A stretch of 64,000 nucleotides of DNA, from positions 79,019-143,018 of the forward strand of contig NZ_JAMBOH010000015.1 of assembly GCF_023715505.1 (NCBI RefSeq). The letters are read 5' to 3'. Made by a program: the position numbers and the translations under genes. Source of the DNA: Neobacillus cucumis (GTDB lineage: Bacteria > Bacillota > Bacilli > Bacillales_B > DSM-18226). Of this stretch, positions 1-7,592 are shown piece by piece; within the stretch, counting starts at the first letter, position 1, and every line of letters begins with the position of its first letter. The notes beneath the pieces were generated by a model, which was not told where the DNA came from, did no database searches, and worked only from the letters and a program-made list of their open reading frames with translations.

Positions 1-426
1 TACAAAATTTAAAATACTAAAGCCTGCCAATGATTTTGTTTGAAACGATTGTAGATCAGAAATAATAGGGAACTTTTGGTTATCATCTAGTTCGGAAAGA
101 TGGGAAGCAGGAAAAAAGGTTACCTTAAGATATGATGAATATGAAGCATAGGGAATTATTAAGGTAATAGAAGTGAATGAAAATAAGAAGATTGTATTTT
201 CAAGGGAAGAGGAACCCCATGAAGAAACAGTTGTTACTATTACATTAACGGAGTTGGATATTAAGTCGACTGTTATTGAAGTTACTGAATCAGGTTTCAA
301 AGAAGAAGACTCTGAATTACTAAATAAATTAATAGGTCAAAAGAAGGCTGGGTTTATATGTTATCTTGTCTAAAGTGTTATTTAGAAAAGGGTGTGAATA
401 ATTTAAGAGCATCTTTAATTGATTAG
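1..426 (+). pseudogene. Decayed AHSA1/SRPBCC-domain protein (5' end outside window)
   Basis: Reading across frames reconstructs an AHSA1-like (activator of Hsp90 ATPase homologue, START-fold) protein. An N-terminal stretch resembling KILKPAND, then GNFW, SSSSERWEAGKKVTLRYDEY, IKVIEVNENKKIVFS, VVTITLTELD, VTESGF and a tail GWVYMLSCLK...NNLRASLID ending at TAG 424-426 can be followed. The frame is broken at least three times: a shift near 35-60, an in-frame TAG at 149-151, and a +1 shift near 345 that otherwise gives a premature stop at 371. The order of conserved segments matches the family from memory. A 66-codon open frame from GTG 173 exists but lacks the start and end of the fold. The left end is cut by the window, so the true start is unseen. 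Confidence 0.75.
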
Positions 427-442
427 ATAAAAGTCATCTTAA

Positions 443-476
443 GGGGCTTTCTGTATAAATACAGAGAGGCTTTTTT
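443..476 (+). terminator. Rho-independent terminator after the AHSA1 pseudogene
   Basis: An imperfect stem (GGCTTTCTGTA with TACAGAGAGGC, loop TAA/TAAA) is followed by TTTTTTG. It lies 17 nt after the ancestral stop of the broken gene, as expected for its original terminator. Confidence 0.65.
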
Positions 477-610
477 GTATTAGCTGTAATATCATTAGGT
501 CAGATTAAGATCTTTTCTCTTTCAATAGTCACCATTTATGTATAGATATCTTAAGTAAGTAATTAATTTTCAAAATCACAGAGATATTAAGTTCATTGAA
601 TCAATCAGAA

Positions 611-922
611 TTATTGACGACCGATACCTCTAAAAATAAGTCACTTCGGTAGACAATGAAGCTTATTGACGACCGATACCTCCAAAAATAAGTCACTTCG
701 GTAGACAATGAAGCTTATTGACGACCGATACCTCTAAAAATAAGTCACTTCGGTAGACAATGAAGCTTATTGACGACCGATACCTCCAAAAATAAGTCAC
801 TTCGGTAGACAATGAAGCTTATTGACGACCGATACCTCCAAAAATAAGTCACTTGGGTAGACAATGGAGCTTATTGACGACCGATACCTCCAAAAATATT
901 CGACTTGGGTAGAAAATAAAGG
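611..922. repeat. Tandem array of six 52-bp dyad repeats (array 1)
   Basis: Units begin at 611, 663, 715, 767, 819 and 871, an exact 52-bp period. The first four are identical except for one C/T; the fifth and sixth drift (TTCGG becomes TTGGG). Each unit holds an imperfect inverted repeat: ATTGACGACCGA and TCGGTAGACAAT pair at 10 of 12 positions around a 21-nt loop, then a 7-nt linker GAAGCTT. A degraded seventh unit follows at 923. I see no open frame through it. The whole unit is conserved, so this is not a repeat-spacer array. Function unknown. Compare the array at 39359-39774. Confidence 0.9.
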
Positions 923-1295
923 ATTTTGACGATTTTATACAAAAAAATCGGTTTTAATCTCTGGATTTGGATTCGGTAATAAATAATTGGTAACCGTAAA
1001 TAACAAGGGCTGCTTTTTTTTATATGTTGCTTAAAACAGGAGAAATATACATTAACCTTATATGTGGGATTTACCTCAAGTACTAATAGAAAGGAAAATC
1101 ATTTTAATAGGTCTTGCAATTTGTAGACTAATTTTTAATTAGGTAGACTTAACTAATAATCATTTTTGTGTGTTTTTGTTATGAATGTGAATTTGATGAT
1201 ATTTTTCACATAAATTTCACATTTATAACTTGTTAATGTTAAATTACTATTCTATTGTATAATTGTGGAGTTATGAAAACGAAAGGAGATCTAAA
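923..1295. promoter_or_regulatory. Upstream region of ycnK: candidate promoter and direct repeat
   Basis: After the degraded last repeat unit this A/T-rich region has no credible gene. Close to ycnK, the direct repeat TTCACAT occurs at 1205 and 1216 (11-bp spacing). A possible sigma-A promoter follows: TTGTTA at 1230, 17 nt, TATTGT at 1253, overlapping a better -10-like TATAAT at 1258 that lacks a good -35. The direct repeat is a plausible operator for the autoregulated YcnK family, but no binding sequence is known to me, so this is inference. Confidence 0.3.
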
Positions 1296-1871
1296 ATGCT
1301 GCCAGTTGAGAGACAGAAACATATAATGTCATGGTTAAAAGAGGAAGGAACCCTTTCCATAGCAGAAATTAGTAAACGTTTTAATGTCTCTGAGATGACT
1401 GTATATAGGGATATAAAGCCCCTATTAGAGGAAAATAAAATTAATAAAACGTCAGGTGGAATATCCTTACTATCCCATTCAGCCGTTCCGTCCCATTCTT
1501 GTACATACTGTTTAAAGGAATTGAATAATCGGCATCCTATGCAAATAATCACGATTCATCAAACAATGGAACAATTTTGCTGTCCGCACTGTGGTTTATT
1601 AAGATATAAAGATATTGAAAATAATGTATCCCAAATTATTTGCCGTGACTTTCTGCAGCATACTACGATCAGTGCCAAATTGGCCTATTTCATATTAGAT
1701 GCCGATTTTCATTTAAATTGCTGCCAACCGCAAGTGTTAACCTTCGATTCGTTAAAATATGCAGAGCAATTTCAAAAGGGCTTCGGTGGAACCATCCTTC
1801 AATTCGATCAAGCAGTGGAAGAGGTTTCGAAAAGAATGAACAGTAATATCGGCTGTGGGTGTCATAAATAG
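1296..1871 (+). CDS. ycnK: YcnK-type copper-responsive repressor (DeoR HTH + NosL-like domain)
   Basis: 191 residues. Residues about 5-58 form a DeoR-type winged helix (LSIAEISKRFNVSEMTVYRD). The rest resembles the NosL copper-binding fold with cysteine clusters: C69-x2-C72, C95-C96-x2-C99 and a C-terminal GCGCHK. In Bacillus subtilis YcnK represses ycnJ in response to copper, and the same order ycnK-ycnJ-ycnI is seen here. ATG 1296 is preferred over an upstream in-frame TTG at 1263 because AAAGGAG sits 6-7 nt before it. ycnJ starts 15 nt downstream, so the three genes are probably one operon. The cysteine-rich tail is likely the metal sensor. Confidence 0.88.
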   Translation: MLPVERQKHIMSWLKEEGTLSIAEISKRFNVSEMTVYRDIKPLLEENKINKTSGGISLLSHSAVPSHSCTYCLKELNNRHPMQIITIHQTMEQFCCPHCGLLRYKDIENNVSQIICRDFLQHTTISAKLAYFILDADFHLNCCQPQVLTFDSLKYAEQFQKGFGGTILQFDQAVEEVSKRMNSNIGCGCHK

Positions 1872-1886
1872 AAAGGAGGTGCTGGG

Positions 1887-3539
1887 TTGAAACAGATGAA
1901 AAACAGCATCCTGCTTATAACAGTCTTGTACCTTTTTCTATTTTTATGTCCTTCATTCGCTTCTGCGCATGCTTACATACTTAAATCAACCCCTTATGAA
2001 AACGAGATCGTAGACCAAGCACCACAAAAGGTAACGATTGAATTTGATGAGACCATTCAAGCATCGTTCAATTCTTTAGAGGTGTTTGATTCAGCAGGGA
2101 ATCGGGTTGATCAGAAAAATGGGCGGATTAATCCTAAAAATCCTTCCATTATAGAAACAGATTTAGCAAAAAATCTTCCTAATGACACATACAGCATAAA
2201 ATGGCGGGTTGTATCTAGTGATGGACATCCTGTTGAGGGAGTGATTCCATTCCAAGTAGGAAATGGCGATTCCACTCAGGACAGTTCGGATACAAATAAA
2301 GAATCAAAAGGATATATCCCGCAATTGGACTTGATTATCATTCGTTGGCTTCATTATTTAAGTAATGCGTGTTTGGTAGCTATGCTCTTATTCTATCTTT
2401 TTGTCTTGCCTAAGGAATTACGGGAAAATGCTAGGGTTAGCGGTACTTTGGGTAAATTATTAAAACTTTCTTTGATTACTATATCCATTAGCATTCTTTT
2501 GAGTTTGCCGCTACAGGCAACCATAGAATCAGGATTATCGTGGAGTAAGGTTCTAGGGATTAAAGTTCTAATCGATATGTTAACGAAAACATTCTTTGGG
2601 GAAATATGGATTATACAAATCACGAGTTTGGTTTTCTTATTCTTCTCTAGCTATTTGCTAATAAAGAAAAGATTTCATTCTTTATGGGTGTGGATTTCGT
2701 TTATTATTGGAATAGGATTGTTATTGACCAAGGCATTTACTAGTCATGCGTCCTCTTCCACCAACGTCTTAATCACCGTTTCCATCGATTTTATCCATTT
2801 ACTTTCTGCCTCCATCTGGATTGGAAGCTTAATCGTTTTGGCTGTATTGATCCCTCTTAGTCGAAACGTGGATACAAAGGGACTTTATTTAGATACGATT
2901 CGAACATTTTCCAAGTGGGGAATCTTGTTAGTCATTGTATTAACCTTTACAGGCGTTTATGGCAGCTTTTCATACTTTCCTAATCTTCGAACACTCCTAA
3001 CGACTAATTACGGCAGAGTATTGTCCGGAAAGATTATTCTGCTTGGTATCATGATTATTTTTGCGGCAGTTAACTTTGTAAAAGGGAAGCGAAATAAGGA
3101 AAAAGGACTGCCAGCCACTTTATGGGGAGAATTAATGGCTGGCGCGGTTGTTTTAGTTCTATCTGTTTTATTAACTAATTTACCAACTGCCATGTCGTCT
3201 CCCGGTCCATTTAAGGAAACCAAAACGGTAAAACAGGAGAGTAATATTACCTTTAAAGCATCCCCTAATGTCATTGGGGAAAATACCTTTGTCTTATCAT
3301 TAAAAGACAAACATGGTCAGCCAATTAAGGATATTGAACAAGCAACCCTTACATTTACCTCTCTAGAGATGGATATGGGGGAAGCCACGAAAACATTAGT
3401 GAAAGTTAAGGAAGGGATCTATCAAGGAAAAGGAATGAATTTCAATATGGCAGGACGATGGAATGTTCATATTCATATCCTGACCAAGAATTTAGAAACA
3501 CTTGATACGGACTTCAAAGTGTTCGTTGGCAGTCAATAA
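1887..3539 (+). CDS. ycnJ: YcnJ copper import protein (CopC-CopD fusion)
   Basis: 550 residues. A signal peptide ends near ASA-HAY; the mature protein then begins with His, the usual N-terminal copper ligand of CopC. Residues about 28-125 are the CopC beta-sandwich (HAYILKSTP...VTIEFDE). Roughly eight membrane segments of a CopD domain follow (about 150-430). The C-terminal 110 residues form an extracytoplasmic YtkA/FixH-like domain (LEMDMGEA, GRWNVHIHI). TTG at 1887 follows AAAGGAGGT with good spacing. B. subtilis YcnJ is implicated in copper acquisition. Operon with ycnK and ycnI. Confidence 0.88.
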   Translation: MKQMKNSILLITVLYLFLFLCPSFASAHAYILKSTPYENEIVDQAPQKVTIEFDETIQASFNSLEVFDSAGNRVDQKNGRINPKNPSIIETDLAKNLPNDTYSIKWRVVSSDGHPVEGVIPFQVGNGDSTQDSSDTNKESKGYIPQLDLIIIRWLHYLSNACLVAMLLFYLFVLPKELRENARVSGTLGKLLKLSLITISISILLSLPLQATIESGLSWSKVLGIKVLIDMLTKTFFGEIWIIQITSLVFLFFSSYLLIKKRFHSLWVWISFIIGIGLLLTKAFTSHASSSTNVLITVSIDFIHLLSASIWIGSLIVLAVLIPLSRNVDTKGLYLDTIRTFSKWGILLVIVLTFTGVYGSFSYFPNLRTLLTTNYGRVLSGKIILLGIMIIFAAVNFVKGKRNKEKGLPATLWGELMAGAVVLVLSVLLTNLPTAMSSPGPFKETKTVKQESNITFKASPNVIGENTFVLSLKDKHGQPIKDIEQATLTFTSLEMDMGEATKTLVKVKEGIYQGKGMNFNMAGRWNVHIHILTKNLETLDTDFKVFVGSQ

Positions 3540-3563
3540 ATACTATATAGAGGAGATATGATT

Positions 3564-4202
3564 ATGAAAAAAACTATTAAAAAGATTACTAAAGTGGTTT
3601 TACCAACGGTGTTAGGTTTATTTCTGTTCTCAAGTGTGGCAAGTGCCCATGTGACCGTTATGCCAAAAACGTCAACTACCGGGGCATGGGAAACGTATAC
3701 GGTGAAGGTTCCCGTAGAAAAAGAAGTACCAACCACGAAATTCACGCTAAAAGCACCTGCAGGGGTGGAGATTATGTCCTATCAACCCGTCCCTGGCTGG
3801 AACTATTCTGCTGATAAAGACACTAGTGGCAAGGTAAAATCATTTACCTTTGAAGCAGCTGGAGAAGGGATTTTACCAGGTCAATTCCAGCAATTTACCT
3901 TTGTGGCGAAGAACCCTGATAAGGCTGCCGATATCGCTTGGGATGCATACCAATATTATAAAGATGGAAGTATCGTGGAATGGACAGGTGACGAATCGGC
4001 CAAAACCCCACATTCTATAACCGCTATTGTGGCTGGTGCGTCAACAGATGAACATCATGAGCAAGCTGCAACAGAAGATACTAACACTGACGAAACAAAA
4101 GCAGCCGAGGCTGAACAATCTAATTCTCTTCCACTTATCTTATCGATTGTTTCTGTTGTTCTTTCACTAGCTGCACTAGTCTTTGCGATTCGAAAAAAAT
4201 AA
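3564..4202 (+). CDS. ycnI: YcnI-type DUF1775 copper-binding protein
   Basis: 212 residues with signal peptide (MKKTIKKITKVVLPTVLG, cleavage near ASA-HVTV), a DUF1775 domain from the mature N-terminus to about 155, an acidic linker and a single C-terminal membrane anchor ending FAIRKK. The mature protein starts with His, and a WNYSADKD segment is present; in the family a His/Trp copper site is known. ATG 3564 is chosen over ATG 3558, because GAGGAG ends 1-2 nt before 3558 but about 7 nt before 3564. It is the last gene of the copper operon, followed by a terminator. Confidence 0.85.
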   Translation: MKKTIKKITKVVLPTVLGLFLFSSVASAHVTVMPKTSTTGAWETYTVKVPVEKEVPTTKFTLKAPAGVEIMSYQPVPGWNYSADKDTSGKVKSFTFEAAGEGILPGQFQQFTFVAKNPDKAADIAWDAYQYYKDGSIVEWTGDESAKTPHSITAIVAGASTDEHHEQAATEDTNTDETKAAEAEQSNSLPLILSIVSVVLSLAALVFAIRKK

Positions 4203-4212
4203 CTAAAAACCC

Positions 4213-4245
4213 AAAAAACCTGTTCATCTGTTGAACAGGTTTTTT
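4213..4245. terminator. Bidirectional terminator between ycnI and the HIHP lipoprotein
   Basis: A-tract, perfect 8-bp stem CCTGTTCA/TGAACAGG, then TTTTTT. It is symmetrical and lies between convergent genes, so it can serve both. Confidence 0.9.
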
Positions 4246-4249
4246 CATA

Positions 4250-5065
4250 TTAGTTCACGTTGATCACGAAGGGAACCGTCAGAATATGTCCATTGACGTT
4301 AAACTGACCCCAGACTTTGTAAACTCCCTTGGTTGGGAAATAAGTCATAAATACCACTTTTGGACCTTTTGCTTTCGGGTATAATGGGTGGATATGCATG
4401 AACTGTTTTACGTCCCTATCAATTGCAACCGAATGTCCAACCGTACCTAAATACTGTTTTAGATTTTTTATCGGCTTATTTGACGCTGCATTATATAAGG
4501 TGAAGTTCATATCGATATTTTTTTTGGCAGTTGGTTTCTCATCAAAAGAAAGTGTTACCTTTGTTCCATCAATGATTTTGGTGAGAGTTGTGTCAGGTTC
4601 AATCGGAACTGCAGCAGGCGGAATACCTTGGACCATTATCCAGTGATCTTCAATACTATAATCACTAGCCCCCACGGGTGTCATTTCAGCAATGAGCTTA
4701 TAATCCCCACTAGCAGGAAACTTGGTCGTAATTTCGAATATTCCATTTCCCTTAAAAGTGGGATGAATATGGGCGAAGTAAGATAGGTCCTTACTTACCA
4801 CCACTAAATGCATTTTTTTCGTGCTTACCGTTTCAAATTCCTTAATCGGCTTATTATGTTTGTCCTTAATTAGGATGGAGATTGTTACTGGCTGGTTAGC
4901 TGTTATACTATCTGGTGTAGACCATTCTGAGAGTGTTTCATTTCCGCTAACTGGCTTCATATTCATCATTTGCTTTTTATCCGTATTCATTGGGACTCTG
5001 GCGGCACCACAAGCAGATATCAATAAACAACTAATGAATAAGGGTACTAAAAAAATTTTTTTCAA
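4250..5065 (-). CDS. Secreted lipoprotein with two HIHP motifs, probable metal-related
   Basis: 271 residues. Signal peptide with lipobox ISAC, Cys19 as the lipidation site. A methionine-rich patch (KKQMMNMK) follows. Two similar beta-rich halves each carry HIHP (residues about 99-102 and 224-227) within Y/F-x-HIHP contexts and each has a PASGDYKL or PTKGVYKV segment, typical of YtkA-like domains. TTG 5065 is preferred, because the alternative TTG at 5083 overlaps the GAGAGGGG ribosome binding site. Its position facing ycnKJI, plus Met/His content, suggests periplasm-side copper binding; that is inference and no family name is certain. Confidence 0.7.
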   Translation of the reverse strand: MKKIFLVPLFISCLLISACGAARVPMNTDKKQMMNMKPVSGNETLSEWSTPDSITANQPVTISILIKDKHNKPIKEFETVSTKKMHLVVVSKDLSYFAHIHPTFKGNGIFEITTKFPASGDYKLIAEMTPVGASDYSIEDHWIMVQGIPPAAVPIEPDTTLTKIIDGTKVTLSFDEKPTAKKNIDMNFTLYNAASNKPIKNLKQYLGTVGHSVAIDRDVKQFMHIHPLYPKAKGPKVVFMTYFPTKGVYKVWGQFNVNGHILTVPFVINVN

Positions 5066-5320
5066 AAGAAATACCCCTCTCAAATATTTTACACAATATA
5101 GAGTTTAGATTAAAGATTCAGTTTACTTATATCATAGCATAGTAAATGTGAGACTACTAAATGTAGGATATGTTGGGGAAGAAAAAGTGAACTCTGTGGA
5201 AAATTTAAGAGACCTTATAAGACGTTGTTTGTAACAGGTGAAATGTTTTATAATGGAATAGTTTGGATATCATTTCCTGTTCTATTAAACTAATTTAGAA
5301 GAATACTTAGGGGTGAGCAT

Positions 5321-5614
5321 ATGGACGATTTAGTGATTTGGGGAATTTTAGGAGTAGGCCTTTTATTAATGAGCATCATAAGTGCAATTAGTCAGTTAAG
5401 AAGTGAACTTACCCGTGTAAACAATACGTTAAATAAAATTGCTAAACAAGTTGGAGTTCCCGATGAAGTTACAGCGGATATACAAAAAGAATTAATAAGC
5501 CTTATTGCAGAGGGTAAAACGATTAAAGCCATTAAAAGATATCGGATGGTCACAGGACATGGTTTAAAGGAATCCAAAGAATATGTGGATTCCTTAACGA
5601 GAACGATCGGATGA
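5321..5614 (+). CDS. Membrane-anchored ribosomal L7/L12 C-terminal-like protein
   Basis: 97 residues: one N-terminal membrane helix (about 5-24), a short coiled segment, then residues 50-95 (ELISLIAEGKTIKAIKRYR...GHGLKESKEYVDSL) that match the helix-rich C-terminal domain of ribosomal protein L7/L12. Similar small membrane proteins are common in Bacillaceae and are not ribosomal; their role is unknown. ATG follows GGGGTGAGC. Monocistronic between two oppositely placed neighbours. Confidence 0.75.
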   Translation: MDDLVIWGILGVGLLLMSIISAISQLRSELTRVNNTLNKIAKQVGVPDEVTADIQKELISLIAEGKTIKAIKRYRMVTGHGLKESKEYVDSLTRTIG

Positions 5615-5625
5615 TTTTATTATCT

Positions 5626-6543
5626 TTAATTTTTAGATGGCGTTACTTTTTTATGCAAATCATAAGGAAGGTAGGGAACTTTTTTAGGATTAAAGTTAAT
5701 TCCATCTGAAGAATAGACTTCTACCGTTAACCTGTTTCCGACAGTTTTTGCTTGAATCAAAATAGGTTGATTGTATTTATTTGTAAAAACAAAATCTGGT
5801 CCATCCCAACTAACGGTAGCATCTCGTCCAGGTGGGATATAAGAAACTTGTCTGCTGTGTGAAAAACGTTTAATAATGTTTAATCCTGCATTATCCACTG
5901 CGTTAAAAAGGGTAGATGATACTTGACAAATTCCTCCACCAATATCTTCTGAATATTCGCCTCTTTTGATGACAGTGGCGGGCAAATATCCTTTTTCTGT
6001 GGTTCTTTTTCCCACTACTTGATTAAAAGAAAAGGTTTCACCTGGAAAAACCACAAAATTATTAATGGCATTTGTAGCAAGATAAATATTATTGGTTCTT
6101 TCTTTATTATAGGAATTGAAGGATGTTACATATTTTCCGATTTTTTCTTTTCGAATAGCTTCAAGTAATTCACTGTCAACTTTAGGATAAATGGTTTGTA
6201 AGGGGAGCTCTAATTTAGATGTACCCTTGTTAAAATAATACGCATAAACTCTTTCTGTGAAAATCTGGCGGTGTAAACGGTATCCAGCTTGTTCTGGTAA
6301 CATATTTCCTCTTTTATCAATCAAAGCATTTTTAGGCTCTTTAGTCACTTGTTTGTCAAGATTATCCATACATTTATTTAATTGTTCTGTATTTATCAAG
6401 GGTAATTCAGGAATGTTCATCGATAAATTTGTACAATTTTCGACGGATAAAGGCAGCCCATTGTTTGTGATTGATAATTGATTTGACATCATATTCACTG
6501 GATGAGATAAAATAAATAGCCCAAGTAACCAAGTAAAATTCAT
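5626..6543 (-). CDS. VanW-family secreted protein (YoaR-like)
   Basis: 305 residues with an N-terminal hydrophobic segment. The C-terminal half contains the VanW domain signature: FPGETFSFNQVVGKRT, GYLPATVI, EDIGGGICQVSSTLFNA, and SHSRQVSYIPPGRDATVSW. VanW proteins accompany some vancomycin-resistance clusters, but the chromosomal family is broad and of unknown biochemical role. ATG 6543 is used because GGGAGG lies 8-9 nt upstream; a longer frame has no such site. Stop is 11 nt from the convergent preceding gene. No van genes are nearby, so do not infer resistance. Confidence 0.8.
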   Translation of the reverse strand: MNFTWLLGLFILSHPVNMMSNQLSITNNGLPLSVENCTNLSMNIPELPLINTEQLNKCMDNLDKQVTKEPKNALIDKRGNMLPEQAGYRLHRQIFTERVYAYYFNKGTSKLELPLQTIYPKVDSELLEAIRKEKIGKYVTSFNSYNKERTNNIYLATNAINNFVVFPGETFSFNQVVGKRTTEKGYLPATVIKRGEYSEDIGGGICQVSSTLFNAVDNAGLNIIKRFSHSRQVSYIPPGRDATVSWDGPDFVFTNKYNQPILIQAKTVGNRLTVEVYSSDGINFNPKKVPYLPYDLHKKVTPSKN

Positions 6544-6660
6544 ATATAGACAACCTCCCATTTCTATTATGGGCAGAAAGATTCCTTTCATGTAGTGGCT
6601 GAATGAATAATTAATGGTAATATTTTAAGTAAAAAATTAAAAGAGATGGAGAAAGCGTCG

Positions 6661-7542
6661 ATGCATAATTGGAAGCTTTTAATTGCAGGAATGATCGTTT
6701 TATTATGTGCTTGTAGTCATCAAAATGAGCCCAAGAATCAAACAATTCCGGACAAGGCCCTTCATAAGGAGGTTAATAAAGCAATACTTCCAAAGGTTGA
6801 CCATATTTTGATTGTTGTTGAAGAAAATCACTCTAAAAGTCAGATTGCAGGTAATTCATCCGCACCTTATATGAATTCATTAATGAAGCAAGGAGCAAAT
6901 TTCACGAATTACCATGCCATCCAACATCCGAGTCAGCCCAATTACTTGGCTTTATTCTCAGGATCGAATCAAGGGGTAACGAATGATAAAATTCCCCGTT
7001 CAAAATTCTCTACAGACAACCTTGCAAGTGAATTAATTGAAAAGAATTACTCTTTTAAGGGGTATTCGGAAGGGATGCCGTCAGTCGGCTATGATAGGGA
7101 GTCGGCAGGAAACGGATATGCTCGAAAGCATAATCCTTGGACAAACTTCACAAATATTCCTTCAGAGGCTAATCAACCATTGGAAAATTTTCCGAAGGAT
7201 TTTTCTCAATTACCAACAGTTTCATTTGTCATTCCAAGTCTCGATAATGACATGCATGACGGTACGATTAAGGAAGCTGATCAATGGTTAAAAGAACACA
7301 TCGATCCTTATGTCCAATGGGCAAAAAACCATAATAGTCTTTTGGTTGTTACTTGGGATGAAGATGAAGGATCAGATAAAAATATCATACCGACCTTCTT
7401 TGTCGGGCCAATGGTAAAATTAGGGGAATATGATACAGATGTTAATCATTTTAACTTATTAAGAACAGTAGAAGATATATACGGGCTATCCCATACAGGC
7501 AAGGCCAAAACTAGTAAACCTATCATGGAAATATGGAAGTGA
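6661..7542 (+). CDS. Phosphoesterase-family lipoprotein (phospholipase C / acid phosphatase type)
   Basis: 293 residues. Lipoprotein signal with LLCAC. The body resembles the PF04185 phosphoesterase family: an early ILIVVEENHS metal/nucleophile region, TNYHAIQHPSQPNYLALFSG, YSEGMP, a SFVIPSLDNDMHD motif and VVTWDEDEG near the end. These enzymes hydrolyse phosphate esters of lipids or small molecules outside the membrane. ATG 6661 has GGAGAAAG 5 nt upstream and gives a compact signal peptide; ATG 6646 overlaps that site. Substrate cannot be told from sequence. Confidence 0.8.
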   Translation: MHNWKLLIAGMIVLLCACSHQNEPKNQTIPDKALHKEVNKAILPKVDHILIVVEENHSKSQIAGNSSAPYMNSLMKQGANFTNYHAIQHPSQPNYLALFSGSNQGVTNDKIPRSKFSTDNLASELIEKNYSFKGYSEGMPSVGYDRESAGNGYARKHNPWTNFTNIPSEANQPLENFPKDFSQLPTVSFVIPSLDNDMHDGTIKEADQWLKEHIDPYVQWAKNHNSLLVVTWDEDEGSDKNIIPTFFVGPMVKLGEYDTDVNHFNLLRTVEDIYGLSHTGKAKTSKPIMEIWK

Positions 7543-7558
7543 AAAAAGTATTAATATT

Positions 7559-7584
7559 AAGGGCGGTCTTTTTGGACGGCCCTT
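7559..7584. terminator. Hairpin between convergent phosphoesterase and histidine kinase genes
   Basis: AAGGGCGGTC pairs with GGACGGCCCTT around a short loop containing TTTTT. No long T-tract follows on the plus strand, so it is a weaker intrinsic terminator or simply a transcript-end hairpin. Confidence 0.5.
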
Positions 7585-7592
7585 AAACGCTA

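Noticed and set aside
611..922. Possible CRISPR array (regular repeats)
   Set aside because: The whole 52-bp unit is conserved; there are no unique spacers and no cas genes.
5066..5083. TTG 5083 as start of the HIHP lipoprotein
   Set aside because: It overlaps the ribosome binding site that serves TTG 5065 and would lengthen the signal peptide unusually.
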